From positions 4,464,001 through 4,528,000 of the forward strand of contig CAUJLY010000003.1 of the NCBI GenBank assembly GCA_963281155.1: a stretch of DNA of 64,000 nt. The letters run 5' to 3'. A program made the position numbers and the translations under genes. Shown in pieces: positions 9,711-22,817 of the stretch. Numbering within the stretch: position 1 is the stretch's first letter; each line of letters starts with the position of its first letter. Below the pieces are notes generated by a model. The model was not told the origin of the DNA. It searched no databases and saw only the letters and a list, made by a program, of their open reading frames with translations. The stretch is from Rhabditophanes sp. KR3021 (Eukaryota > Nematoda > Chromadorea > Rhabditida > Alloionematidae).

Positions 9711-12700
9711 TCAAGCTAATAATAATATTCAACTTTAAGTCTTCTGATTAATTTATGAACTAATGTCTAATGGTGAAAATATATTTTTCGGTATAATATT
9801 TGATAAATAAAAAATTCATTTTTATCATTTAATTTTAAAAGACATTCTAAGATTATTTGCCCAGACTATTATTTTATATTATTGAAGGCAAAAATAGCAA
9901 GGAAAAGTGCTTGACTATGTTGACAATAATTTTATATGTTGACTTCTGCCATAGACAATTTTTTCTAGGTACCTCTAGACATAACAAAATTTAATACTTT
10001 ATGGTTCTTAAAAAATAGGCATGGATTAAATTTGATATTAGAAGGTTTTATTATTATAAAATATTCATGAAATATATTACAACTTCTAAGTTTAGCCACT
10101 ATTTTATAGCAGAATATATAGACTCTAAGTTATCATCTTTTTTAAATGTTTTTGCGTTGCCATACAAGTGATGATTCCATAAAATGGAAGTTTTTTATTA
10201 TTTGTCCAATGATGGTTAAAACTATAGATATTTAAATCTAAAATAATGTCGATAATATAATTTCTCATGTTACTTTTTTTGTGGCAGCAATTAATACTCT
10301 TTAAAATCTATATCTGGAATACCCAATAAAATCTTTAATGTCTTGAAAGTCATGTGTTACTTTCTGTGGAGTTCTAAAATAAACATTTCTAACTTTGCCT
10401 TCCACCGAAAAGTTTACTCTTTTTTGGATTAATTTATTCTTTATTTTGGATTAATATATTCGTTATTTTGGATTAATATAAATATTCCTTAGTTTAGATT
10501 AATTTATTCTTTTTTTGGATTAATTTAAAGTGTGCTAGTGTTTATATTTATGTGAGAATAAAAATAGGTACAAACTAAGCTTTGTCAAATCACGAGACTC
10601 TTATTGACATATAAAATAGAATTTCATATATTTTAATCAGTTGATCAGCACGTTCTTTGACCATCCATTTTGATTGGATGATATTAATTTGAAAGTAATT
10701 GTGTTCGTAACCTACAACAAACAAGGATGTAATACAATATATAAACACCTACCAAACGCAAACATATGACAAACGGATAATAATTTGCCTCGTGAAGTTG
10801 CACGTTTTCTGAAAGGTTGCAAGAGTCTGTTTTTTAAACTTTTAAGTACAAAAATGATTTGTTATGGTGAAAATAAATATAATGCAATTAATGTCTTTCT
10901 ATTTACAGCTGAACCTCACATAATGCTTATGAATTTATTATTATATTTGATGTTAACTCATATTTTCATACAATTACAAATAATTCAACATCTCAATTTG
11001 GTATAAATTTCGAATAAATATTTCAGTTCTGTTTTCAAAAAATGCTCTTTATTTTTGTTTTCGTCCAATTTGTTTACTAGACACAGATGATTTTGCTATA
11101 AATATATTTTGACTTGTACCCATTTTTTTCATTCAACTGTCTATCCATTAGTCAAATGACTGTCCGGTAAAAATAACATTTTCTCTGTTCAGAAAAATAT
11201 ATTCTCGGTCGTTAGATAATAATTTGCCTTTTTAAATATCGCACATTTATAAAATATTTTGGTGTGCCTTCAGCTGGTCACTGATGTTTTGGTACCAGTT
11301 ACGAAAAACATTTGAAGGAATAGGTTACACTGTACTTTTTAGGCATTCTTTAAAAATGAACGATATTCTATTTTTAGCCTTGTCCATTTAAATGTAGTAC
11401 GTGCCAAAAGTTAGATTTTGTGAAGACACACGTACTGTCACATACTATTGTTTCTTATCATGCTTTTATTTACTACTACTATTTACAATGATCGGTAAAT
11501 ATTATATTTTGGTTAATTTAATTTAAATATAAATGTATTCTTATTCTATTAACTGTACACTTGGAAATAAACAAAAAAGCTCTGTAAACACACATAATCC
11601 TTCGTTCATTCGTATCTCAAAACACACACAAATATGCTCTCTATTTAATTTTGAAAAGACAAATAAATTACAAAATTGTTAAAATAAACAAAAAATTATT
11701 GTAAATATACTTTTATGACTATATTATTTTACTACATTACTAACTATATTATTGTTGTTGTGATAATAATGTCTGGGAAGTCATTTTTTCTGTCATTACG
11801 GTTTTTCATTTTATTTATTTATTGTTGGAGAGAGCCACAACAACAAAAATTTTATCTTGAAAATATCGAAATGCTGTAACATTTAGAAATGTTCATACTT
11901 TGATGGTAGTTTTCATACTTTAATGGAAAGATTCTTCCAACTTAAAGGTCATTCCCTTAAATTAATCTTCCTCTTAAAAGATAAAAATGCACATGTATAC
12001 ATGTATAAATTTCTATTTTTAAAGCAAAAGAGGCAGTGTAATCAGTTAAAAGTTCATGAACGTTAATTTCATACACATAAAAAGAACTCTGCTATTCAAA
12101 GTTTTGTACTTTCTTTAAAATACAAAGTATATCGTTTTTTCCTTATGACTGTTGGTGCTGCCCTTTTTGAAAACATTTTTAAAATTAATAAACTTAATTA
12201 CTCTTTTTTGCTTATATTCTTTTTTATTTCAATGAATTGGTTGGTTGTTTTATGAATATTTTAAAACATAAAATATTGGTCGTAAAAGTTGACACTATAT
12301 TTGATGCAGCATTAACCTTTGGTAATACTTTTTGTTAGGATAAAGTGCATTCTCTCTTATCAACCGGGAATATAATTTTACAACAGCTTTTTAAATGCCT
12401 TTAGCCACGTTTTTAGGATATTAATTTTGAATTATTATAATGTATAAATGTATATGTGCCATAAAACATTTTCTGACAAGTTCCTCGTTGTCAAAAAGTA
12501 TCATAATGTTCAATTAGCAAGATATTCTCCAATTATTATAATTTCAACGGTAGAATAAAATATCCTTCTCATTTATCATTAATCCCATTTTGTTAACTAC
12601 TCCAGTCTCGTTTTTCATCATTTATATATCAACTTTTTGGTATTAGTACGGTTTTGAATAAATAAAATTTTGATATTATATTCTATAGCATAAAAAATTA

Positions 12701-12719
12701 GCAGTTAATATAATAAGAT
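9711..12719. other. 3-kb AT-rich intergenic region
   Basis: No supportable gene. The few open stretches (for example 10785-11006) are AT-driven and lack coding character. One imperfect tandem repeat at 10413-10526 is listed separately. The right end should hold the Yippee-like promoter. Confidence 0.5.
10413..10526. repeat. Imperfect tandem repeat, ~20-26 bp unit x5
   Basis: Five successive units of the pattern TTTATTCTTTATTTTGGATTAA are readable, with variants TATATTCGTTATTTTGG and one longer unit containing TTCCTTAGTTTAG. Each unit ends in GGATTAA or AGATTAA. No function is implied. Confidence 0.75.
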
Positions 12720-13268
12720 ATGTCTGCAGTACCAGCTGTTAAAGTTATTCATCCGCTAGATGCTGTTAAGAAAGACAAAAAGATGAAGACATTCCAGGTT
12801 TGACTTCATTCAATTTAAAGTTAAAACGGATCTTTTGTCATTTTTAGGAATATTTACCTACGGGTACACGTATCTATAGTTGCGTTCACTGTCGAGCAAA
12901 TTTAGCTTTACATTCAGACTTAATATCGAAAGCTTTTCACGGCTCTCAGGGCAAAGCATATCTATTTAATACTGTGTAAGTGCTTTAAATTTCTTTGAAA
13001 GCATGTTTTTTGTAGAGTTAATGTTGGTTGTGGCCCAGCTGAAGAAAGACTATTATTAACGGGTCTTCATGTTGTAGCAGACATCTTCTGCGAAATTTGT
13101 AAAACGACTTTAGGGTGGAAATATGTAAGTTAAGTTAATTAAATTTGTTATTTAATATTGTAGGAACGAGCATTTGAAGCATCGCAGCAGTATAAGCAAG
13201 GCAAATTTATTATTGAAGTAATTAACATGGTAAAAGACAATGGATGGGATTCTGATAATTCTGATTAA
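12720..13268 (+). CDS. Yippee-like zinc-binding protein
   Basis: Exons 12720-12797, 12848-12975, 13016-13124, 13164-13268; phases agree, 139 aa. The C-terminal ~110 residues are the Yippee fold: [68 protein letters not shown] and [17 protein letters not shown]. The four zinc ligands are the two CxxC pairs (CVHC, CEIC) in this family. YPEL proteins are small conserved eukaryotic proteins; some are CTLH E3-ligase associated (YPEL5) and others nuclear or centrosomal. The YPEL1-4 versus YPEL5 branch cannot be fixed by eye, although [10 protein letters not shown] favours YPEL1-4. The N-terminal 26 residues are lysine-rich and non-conserved. Confidence 0.95.
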
Positions 13269-13739
13269 TTATCGAGAAACTTGTAAACTTGTAAATAAAA
13301 GGACATATACATACGAATGAATAAGCTAATCAACTAATTAATAAATATACATACCAAAAAATAAGATTGTTAATATTAATAAATGTAAATAAATATTATG
13401 TAAATGATCGTATATCACATAAATCTTTGGATATTATGTAAATAGAAATATAGTAACACAAATAATTATGTATTTAGATGTGTATGTATATTTGGAAAAA
13501 ATGATTGAGTAATTACGAGGTAGGAATATTTTCGATCTTTTATTGAACATAAATCATTTATATTTATCAAGCAATTCAGAAATATTAATATTATCTGTTG
13601 TTCAAAGTATTTAGGAAACAAAGAAGGGGGCTAATATGCCAATTTTGTTTAAATATAACTTTAATTGTCAAAAGAGCGGTGTGCGTACTTTTATAAATGA
13701 GATTGGAATGAGATTTGGTGAAGTCTGATTTAATATTTT
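13269..13739. other. Convergent 3' region
   Basis: 471 bp between two convergent genes, AT-rich with several AATAAA-like words and short TAAATATATA-type runs. No gene seen. Confidence 0.4.
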
Positions 13740-14144
13740 TTATTTACGGCCCCATAGTCCATTGGCGTTGTTCCACTGACGAGCTCCCAATTCAGATCTT
13801 AAAAGAATGTACTTTTGTGAATAATTAATTACATTTTTTAATTACCTTTTCCCCCATAACGTGTTAGCTCCATTCCAGTTTCCACTTCTTTTCCCCCAAA
13901 GTGAATTCATGTTTTGCCAAGATTCAGCAGGTCGTTTGGCTAGGTAAAAGTCAGCAGCCTCATCGTACATTCCATATGTTTTACCAGCTCCCCCACCTGA
14001 TCGCTTTCCCCAAAGAGTAGCAGATTGGTTCCATTTCGAATAGTCAGGTTTAGCGTCAATTATTGACAACAAACAAAGGATGGCAATGAGAATAAGTTGA
14101 AATTTATTCAAATTTCCTCCGACCTTTGTTGAAACACTTTCCAT
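13740..14144 (-). CDS. Myoinhibitory-peptide / allatostatin-B type neuropeptide precursor
   Basis: Exons 13846-14144 and 13740-13797; 118 aa. After an initial polar stretch, a hydrophobic signal sequence (FQLILIAILCLLSIIDA) is followed by peptides bounded by KR or RK. Four carry the W(X6)W-Gly amidation pattern: ...SKWNQSATLWGKR, PAESWQNMNSLWGKR, SGNWNGANTLWGKR and SELGARQWNNANGLWGRK. A fifth KR-bounded piece (SGGGAGKTYGMYDEAADFYLA) has no amidation glycine and is probably a spacer. W(X6)W-amides are known in arthropods as MIP/allatostatin B and in nematodes as MIP-1 (nlp-38 type). The precursor would be processed in the secretory pathway and act on a peptide GPCR. The last peptide is on its own exon, split within its preceding KR codon. 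Confidence 0.9.
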
Positions 14145-17100
14145 TGTTTAGTAATTTAATTTTTATGACGTTTATTTTTCAGTATTGAAGAATATAAGTA
14201 GTAGTTGTTATTTGTAGATAAATTGTATCCCAAACAAATTCTATTAAAAAAGACAAAGGGATGTCATTAAGATTTGATGAAGATTTATGTGTGTAAAAGT
14301 TTAAACCTCGTAATATAAAGAGAAAGGAAATTCAATCATGCCATATAAAGAAGAATTAATTTTAGATGTATCAGTGCCTATTGATTACGGTAATTTAAAA
14401 ATTATGAATTCAAAAAGATGTGAAAATAAAATGTACGCGTAGTCTTAATAATTCACCAAATCTTACTCGAATATCACCTAAGATTTGTAGTTAAGAGTAG
14501 TGCAATTAGGTAATTGTATTCGAAATATTAGTTGGGTGTAGATAAATAAAATAAGAAAAAAGTTATTTCATCAACAACACCCACCAATTATTTGAATTTA
14601 GATAGCTGTGAAATTTGATTTAAAGCAATGTGGGAACTTTATGTTGTTTGGACAAGATTATAAAGCAAGATTTATGGCATTAAAAATTCTACTACTTTTT
14701 AAAAGACCTACAAAATGTGATGTATTGGAGTGAACATGCATTGCGTGGTCGAAACGAGGTATAAAAGAGATCATTCAAAATTCCTAACTCAGAAGGTAAA
14801 CAAGATTTAGTTGCAAAAATTAGTTATTATATATTTGTTTTAAATCTACTTCTAATTAGTTTACGCCTTTAAGTACAAAAAACAAAAAAGTATAGTTTAT
14901 GGGTGTGAATAAAATGGAGCCATCATATGATTAAAAGAGTATATAAGTAAATGAGTTTGTGATTATATGCGTTTGTTAGTTTGTTGGGTGGAATGCATTA
15001 ATTGTGCTCAAGTGTCAAAACATTTTTATGTATTATTCAACTAAACTTTTTTGGTGTTATTTTTTTGTGGACAGATACAAATTAATTTTATTCTCTTTGG
15101 TATGTCAAAATAAAATCATTTATATCACAGTCTGAACAACTTGATGTATATGTTAGCTGTCAATCTGTGGTTTTTGGGAATGAACAAAATTTTCTAAAAC
15201 AAAAAAATGCCAAAATGAATCCCAGAAGTCTCCTTTATAAATCAAACAAATATGTATGTAATATTGCGGGGGCTATCAAATCCTCTCGCAATTTCGGTCA
15301 AAAAAGGATGAATGATTGATATTAAAACCTTAGAACAAATGACTATACAAACTCTAATGAACTTATGTATCATTTTTATAAAATTTTATATTGTTTTATA
15401 TCACTTTTTTTAATTTTATATATCACACGTTATATATTAAATTTCATATATCACGTTGTATATCATTTTGTGCTTAATTTCTTATAAAAAGCTTATGGAC
15501 ATAAATATTATTAAAAATTCGATGTCATTAAAAGAGGAACTAAAAAATATTAATTATGATTAAGTTTATAAAAGATAGTTAAAATGGAAATATTTTAGAA
15601 AACATGGCAACAAAAATGTAATTAAATATTACTGGTTTAGTTGTTAATTTATAACGGGGTTTTAGAACAAGCATTTTAAAATTTAGAAGAATTCCAATCA
15701 TAATCTTACAATTCAAAATAGTAGTAGGAATGGTTATATAATTTTGTGAATTTCAGACAAATAGTTTAAAACAAAATGTAAATAAATATGTATACATATC
15801 TACATATCTATTTGCCTAAATATTTAATAAAATTGCCCAATTTGAACAATGCACATTCATAAATTGATAAAGAACAGGGCAATTTGGAAAAGTTAAGTCG
15901 GATTAAGGGTCGGAATATTATTATCTTTAAATATATGAGTTAACGTGTGCTTTGAATTTTAATTTTGGGTAGTGGCTCACTGCGTTCTTTGATAAGGACA
16001 AAGTAGATATCTAAATTGATGAAGATTTTCTATTTACTTGTAACTCAATTTTTTCGGCTCACAAAAATAGAAACACAAAAAATCTGAAGAAGTGATATCA
16101 TTAGAAATATTGGACTGGGATTTGGGAAATGAATTGTTAAGGGTCCTGGGGAAGAAATAAATAAATCAAGATGCTGTGAATGATAAAAATTCTTCAGAAT
16201 TTAGATTAAAAATATCGTTAAAATTACCTTCATTGAATATAGAGGATACAAACGCAAAAGCAACAGCATAAAGAATGCAAAGTTGCCAAAATAAACTCTA
16301 TAACGGCCAAACTTTTTTGTTTTCCATAACTTAACTCACAACAAACACATAAATAGTGACAATAATTATTTAATCAAAAATGAATCGCATTTCGTTTCTC
16401 TCTTCTTCACGATCCCACCCTTTTATTTTGATGCCTCCCACGTAAGACTGCTACAAAAATATCAAAATTATCAAAATTTATTACGCGTAATGAGCTTCAT
16501 TATGTTCAGGATAGAAGATTTATCCAGTAAATTACTCACATTACATAGTCTAAACAAAGCTAATTGCCCATGTTTTGTTGCTATCGAAATTTGAAGCAAT
16601 TGTCAAACTGAACTAACCGAATTTAATATGCCATAATAATTACACCTAAAAGGGCAACTGATGGCTTTTAACAAAAGCTTCTACATTTCTACCAAAGGGC
16701 AATATAATTTTGCTAAACTTCAAATCACAAATAACAACATCATCTCTTTTTATTAAAACAAAGGTCACTGAATTTTATGTACATTACAAATAAATCTTTT
16801 GTAAATGAATTTTATTTTAATGTGATTCATCGCCTAAAAACATTCTTAAAGCCAAAAAGTTAAATAAAAGAATTAGAAGATAAGAAAAAGTGTTGCCAGT
16901 AAGGTTATAGCAACCCAAACAATATGAATAATATTATTATGTTCCACACATTTTTTAAACGTCAATTTCATTGAAATTTTTAATGAAATATGTAGTCGCA
17001 AAAAATAAGATTTCGTTTGTTAGATAAACTTTCATACACAAATAAACTCAAATAAATCCAAATATACTCAGACACACTTAAATATACTCAAGTATAGACA

Positions 17101-17710
17101 AATTAATCAAGAACAGAAAAATATTTATAGGAAGAACAGAAACTTTAAATTATCCTGATATTATATTAAATATAAAAAACGGTCAACAAGATCGTGTGCT
17201 TATATAAAGTTAGTTAGCTGACAAAAATTGTCATAGTATTCCATTTTGGTGGCAACATATACACACCATTTTTAATTATATAAAGACATCACCAAATAGA
17301 CACATACTTGAAAATTATAATGATGTGGCATATGCCTAAAATATATATAATATATTTGCCAGTATATTTATAATATGGTTTGGCCAAAATTTATGATCTC
17401 CCTACAACAACTAGAAAAGGAAGTGACATAATTATGGAGAGTACACACACGGGTGCGACATAATTAAGGAGATGCAAGTGTCTATTCTAAAATTGTTATA
17501 TTTTTAGCTTTCATATCATTTTTCTCAGAAAAAGTTCGGTCCATATAATATATTTGAGGAAAAGCCATTTCTTATACTACAAATGTTCTTAATTTCTATA
17601 CAGTATCAATTTTGAAATGGAGTTACTTTATTCACACTTTTATATACAATAAATTCAAAATAATTAATGTACAACAAAATATACAAATAATATATTAAAA
17701 ATCTTTAATA
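14145..17710. other. 3.6-kb AT-rich intergenic region
   Basis: No supportable gene on either strand. There are short runs of related words (for example TATATCAC around 15395-15465 and AAATATACTCA around 17040-17095) but no clean array. It should contain the neuropeptide promoter and the AP-2 3' UTR. Confidence 0.5.
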
Positions 17711-20700
17711 TTAAGGCTTCATTTCTAAAATTTTCATTGATTCATTCAGCCAATTCATTATTACTGAAAGTGATGCTAAGACGGCTGGAGAGCCAAACCC
17801 ATGTGTAACCTACAAATTTACATTTATACATATTTTGTATTAATAAAACTAACCATACTAAAGTGTGTCAAATGTTTTTGTATTGAAGGGTCCAAAATAG
17901 GTGGAGGTCGAGATGTGCATAAAGGACTTCTGTCATTATTTAACAACTCCTTGAACTCTGAAAGAAGCGTTTTTGTTGCCATAATCATATTTTTCCTTCT
18001 TTGAATGGCAAGAGAATCATTGGCAACATTTTGATTTATCATATATTCAGCCATCTAAGTAATTGACAAAAAATAACATTATTAAAAAGTATGTAATTTA
18101 ACTCGAATCGAGTAATTTGATTTTGTATATTTGCATATGAAAATCTCAATTGGAAAAGACCAAACTTAGACATAACTCCATCTATAGAAACATCCACAAC
18201 CATTCGTCAAGATGATGGGGCTCAAGGTAAGTATCAAACAATTCAATCCAATTTTAGATTATGTCAATGTTTTATGCCAGCAATTAATAAACTCTCTCTT
18301 ACTGAATTCAATAAACTCATTTTGTATATAGAAATATCTTGTAATATCAAAGAATATTAGGAGAACATCGCTGCAAACTAAAAGGCATATGGCATGTTTC
18401 ATACCATTCGACTCAAGAAAAATGATTTGGAAGTATTTGGACAGACAAAAGAAAAGCTGTCGCTGTCTATCATGATAATCTCCGCTTAAATCAAACGTTT
18501 GTATGAAATGTGCCATCATGATTGACATGCGATATGAGCTAACTATTGTGGACGATTCTGGCCAATTAAACCTGGTGATGTATTTGGAACATCCCGAAAT
18601 TGTCACAAGATTCAGCGAACTTGCTTTACAACAAATTTTTGCCAAAGTATCTTCCAATGTTATGTCTTTTTAATTCTCCTATTTTAATAAACTTTGGGTA
18701 TTTTATTTAAATTTACCTGGCGAGCTGGAAAGTCGTTTTCACAAATTAAATTAAAATCTTTGGCTAAGTGCAGAGCTTCAAATTCAACTAAAGCAGTCAG
18801 TGAATTTACATCTGTAAAAGTAAATTATATTAATATAAACATAAAGAGTTAGGATTCAATTTTATCAACGTAAAGTATTTTTGTACCAATTTAAAGCCTT
18901 CCACAATTTTACCTATATTTGATGTTATTTTAAGAATGTGATGTCGTATATACCAATATTTGGCATTTTTTTATCAACTTATACATTGCAACTAATGTTT
19001 TAATCAATCTTTTTAGCACATAACAAGTTTAAAGATGATGATGAAATTGTTTATTCGTTGAAAGATGAAAATGATAGTGAAATTAGGTATTGAGGTTCGA
19101 GTAATGGTTAGGAATTGATAGTGACAGAAGGCTGAAGGAACATTTATGCACTTCTCTTCTAGCTTAGAAAAGTGGTAAAAATGATCGGGTAGATGATTGT
19201 GCTGAAAGAAGCCAAATCCTCATTATTTGTATCTATGATGCTGGAGCATGGTACGCTGATGGTGTAAGACTACTGATTGAAGCACAAGCAAGGATAAATT
19301 GTAATATGTTGCTAAATGTCAGTGAAGGAGAGTATCTGTGTTCTCTCAATGTTAATGATTTGGAGTACGATGAGTTTTAAGGGACTCGCACAGCCATGCC
19401 CACGAAACATTGTCGTAAACTTCAAGGGTTTATGAAATGAGATACGTCAATGGTTGTTGGTTAAATACGCTAATTGAAGAGCGAACAATTGTTGAGAAGT
19501 TGAGAAGAATTATAAAGACTGATGAAAAGGTTTGGAAATTAATGAAATGGTAGAAGAATTTAAGAAGAACAACTGCATGATTCACGAGTTGAAAGATGTT
19601 GATGCACATGAAAATGCTAGTGATTTAGCTAGGGGTTCACTACCTCGGTAGTTGTTTAGTACTGAGATTTATCATGGCAGTTAAAAGAAATCTTTTATTG
19701 ATAAATGTACAATTCACCGTCGTTGAAGGCAGCGCTTACATCCTAACAGTCTTCAAGAGGAAATTCCACTTTACCGTTACATTGCTGCCTCAAAATTAAC
19801 TTATTTTAAGCTCACTGTCATTGAAAATGGCCTAAACTGTTCAATGCCATACGAAACATTGCTCCTCACCCTGTTCAAAGGTGGGCAAATATATTGTTGC
19901 TAATTATTAACTTATTTATATCATGGTAATTGTCAAATGTTAAGTTTGGGAAGACATTTGAGTATTTATCTGAGCTCACTTCAAGTTGACAAAAACACTT
20001 GCTGATGGTGCTATGGAAGATAAGGTGAATCAAAAGAATTGGACTACTTATGTCTTTGAAAGGAACAATTCTTCAAGTGGTGTTGTGATCTACAAACTTT
20101 ACTGCGTTGTCTTTGATGATGATCGTTTGGCTGAAATGGTTACCCAAGAACCAGTGCCAGACAAATATGAAGACGTGACAAGAAAAATATATTTAAGGAA
20201 GGTACAAAGCTTTTCAATAGTAATACCGGCCTTGACTCAAATGGAAAATATTCGGTGAATCTCAATCTCAGTGATAAGGCTATGAGATACCTTAATGATG
20301 TTCGGAATCACGCCAAGAACATATTATTAGTTCAATCTAACAAAGAGAAGCTTGAAGTTGGTTGGACTGACTATGAGTGAAAGGCTGTTATGGCAAGAGA
20401 CAATGCAAATTTCAGAAGATGTGAATTAACATCACCCGGGAAGGGAAAGTGGTGCATTTGATTCTGACGTCGAATTGACTGAAGCGGATGAAAGTGATTT
20501 GGAAAGTCTATGTAGAATAAGAACTCAGTCTAGTTACTGGCTGAATTTGTTTTATCCATTTGTAACATTAAATGTAGTATAATGTTTTGCATCAAACTTA
20601 CTGCTCGCCTTTCTACGACCTGCAGGCAGAGATAATCCAACTCTTTTTAATTGATCTCTTAAACTTTTACCACCGTCCTTAGATTTTGCTCTTCTTAAGA

Positions 20701-21535
20701 TGCCTCCCAATACAGATGCATTTAAACATTCTGGTGGCGACAATCTTCTTTGTATTTCACCAACAGTCACTTTATACTTGGCAGCTGAACTCAGCAAAGA
20801 GAGTCGACCGGGCACGGAGCAGAAGATCTCCATTGGATTAGGTTGCGTACAAACTATAGGGATATTAGGAATTTGAAAGAGAGACCCATCTTGGTTAATG
20901 AGAGCTAAGCCATTTGAGATGATACTGTTGTTGTTGTCGCAAACTTCCTCTTTGATAGTGACGACTTTCCTAATTACTCCATTGTGTTCATTGATATTGT
21001 GATCATGAGAGATAGTAGAAGGTTCATTTTCATTATCCAGAGGTATTTTCATGTAATTTTGATTAACAAGGTGGTGTCTTTGTTGAAGGTGCTGTGGTTG
21101 ATTAAGGTTGTGGTGGGAAATGATGTTAGCTTCACTCATCCTACATTGTTGGTTGTTTGAAATGAAGACAGGTTGTTGAAGTTGCTGTTGTTGTAGGTCA
21201 TTTCTATCAACCACATTCATAATATATTCATTTCCTTGGTGTTGGTATACTGGATGCCTGTTTAAGTGGTGCTCCAGGATATTGGAATGCTGTGGATTTG
21301 ATATTAAATAGGATTGATTGTTATTATTATTAATATTGCCATTTAATTGTTGGTCATGTTGCTGATAGCAAAAATGGTAAGAATTTGGATTCAAGAAAGC
21401 TTGTTGGTGTTGAATATTATTAACGTTATTACTGGGAGGGCGATGGTTGTTTGGTTGTTGGTGTGGATGCGTAGGGACACTACATAATTGAATGTTCTGA
21501 AATGAGGCATGATTAATATATTGTCGAATGGCAAG
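17711..21535 (-). CDS. AP-2 family transcription factor (TFAP2), 5' end unresolved
   Basis: Exons (minus order): ~21535-20602, 18717-18811, 17854-18054, 17711-17809. Phases agree and give at least 442 aa. The N-terminal part is rich in Gln, Asn and His (low-complexity activation-type region). The AP-2 DNA-binding and dimerisation domain starts with [20 protein letters not shown] and continues through [103 protein letters not shown] and [10 protein letters not shown]. These match human TFAP2 nearly in order. The family binds GCCN3GGC sites as dimers. The first coding exon is not certain: an acceptor at 21536 opens the frame and an upstream exon with the ATG is expected. Two introns carry mobile intron copies (18055-18716, 18812-20601). 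No PY motif was seen in the N-terminal part. Confidence 0.92.
18055..18716 (+). mobile_element. Intron-resident element copy 3 (AP-2 intron 3, subfamily B)
   Basis: On the plus strand the interior around 18520-18660 encodes [33 protein letters not shown]. The intron of ClpX at 37343-38061 encodes [32 protein letters not shown] in the same relative place. The two introns also match beside the host acceptor (AATAACATTATTAAA followed by ATTTAACTC in both) and at the host donor (sense GTAAATTTAAATAA here, GTAAATTCAAACAA in ClpX). The encoded protein is not recognised. Frameshifts and stops upstream of the conserved block show that this copy is decayed. The plus-strand coding runs antisense to AP-2. 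Confidence 0.6.
18812..20601 (+). mobile_element. Intron-resident element copy 4 (AP-2 intron 2), 1.8 kb
   Basis: This is the longest intron in the window. Plus-strand coding remnants include a 60-codon open stretch at about 19200-19379 (containing [19 protein letters not shown]), another at about 19700-19880 and 90 codons at 19986-20258 ([30 protein letters not shown]). No known domain was recognised. Near the host acceptor it has TTAATATAAACATAAAGA, GGATTCAATTTTATC and CAACGTAAAG. These match parts of the same zone in the PDIA3 introns (29344-29485 and 30068-31455). Its membership in the same intron family rests on those ends and on its antisense orientation. Confidence 0.45.
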
Positions 21536-22817
21536 CTAAATGTCCTCGATCTAACTTGTGCTTTGAACTCACATTCATTCTTTATATTGGTATGTGAACA
21601 AAAGTTCCAATACTCTCTTATACTTGCCTCCGGCACGAACCCTTCGGGAAGCGCCTAAAGGAAATTGTATGGATGTATATGTAAAATATGTGTCTATAGA
21701 TATAATTATAGACCTATGCCGGTAATGAAGAAGCAATATGTGTATAAAGAATTTGTATTTAAAATATTATCAAATTTTCCGGCCTTGCCAGCTGATAATC
21801 AAAAAAGACAAGGTACGAAATAACCTCAGGGGACCGATCGAAGGTGAAAATTGCCTTCAGGGGATTAATAGCAAAGTATGTATTGGCAAGTAAGACAAAA
21901 TTTCGTTTATACATATTGGATTTGTCTTTCCTTATTTGGAAATATAGGCGTTGATCTAGATTTGAGATAGTGTTGGTAAGACAAATAATGGATAAAGCTT
22001 GATTTTGATAGATCACGCCCTTATGTATGGATGGACATTTCCTTCGTAAACAAGAAGAAGGCAAGATAAAGAAGTTGTGAAATCAGTTCATTAATAATAT
22101 AGAGAACGGTACATTATTTAGAGATGTTGAGAGGAATCATTCAAATAATTCAAATCTCTTTCGTGATTACATCCACTTATAATTGTCTATAAAATAGTGT
22201 ACATAAATAAGTCTCTTCATAAATAAGTCTCTGTGCAAATATTTCTCTGTATGATTGTGCATAAATTTCAGTGTACGATTGTGTCTAAAATTCGGTACAT
22301 GATTGTGTCTAAAATTCGGTACATGATTGTGTATACAATTCTCTATATGTAGTTGGGTGTGTATTCCATTGTTCAGTTGCCATCATCAACTTTTAATCGT
22401 GTTAATATTGTTAATAAATTTAATTCGGGAAATTTTTATGAAGACAGAAGTATATAAATTTGTGCGATAACCTGCCCTTATCGAGAGAAAAATGTAGTTT
22501 ATACATACATAATATGTCGGTCATTCGAATGGTCAATTGTAAGTAGTAAATTATGTTGCTGAAAACAGAGACCGACGAATTTGGGTAAATGCTAAAAAAT
22601 TGTATCCCCTTATTACAACTAATTAAACCCAATAAAACCCATTAAATTTTGGCAAACTTCTATAAAAAAGAATAAAACTTTATACAAGAATAAAATTTAA
22701 CTTGCTGAAACTAAAAATATATAAAAGAAAAATTTGGAATAAAATGTAGAATTAATAATGAAGATAAGATTTACAGTAAAAACAAAAATTTACAATAATA
22801 TCAGAAAGAATAATAAT
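21536..22817. other. Intergenic between AP-2 and CHD1
   Basis: 1.28 kb. The left part probably holds upstream AP-2 exon(s) that I could not place: a frame reading ALPEGFVPEASIREYWN at about 21600-21655 is open but its splice partners are unclear. A tandem repeat at 22202-22348 is listed separately. The right end is the CHD1 3' UTR. Confidence 0.4.
22202..22348. repeat. Tandem repeats (16-bp x2, then 24-bp x4)
   Basis: Two copies of CATAAATAAGTCTCT are followed by four 24-bp units beginning GATTGTGT or GATTGTGC (for example GATTGTGTCTAAAATTCGGT, present twice in identical form at about 22277-22324). The units are close to perfect in the middle and degrade outward. Confidence 0.8.

Noticed and set aside
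10785..11006. 73-codon ORF in the AT-rich region
   Set aside because: Composition-driven; no domain, no signal peptide and no conserved partner.
18259..18657. 132-codon minus-strand ORF in the AP-2 intron
   Set aside because: The plus strand of the same stretch encodes the block conserved with the ClpX intron, so the minus ORF is a shadow.
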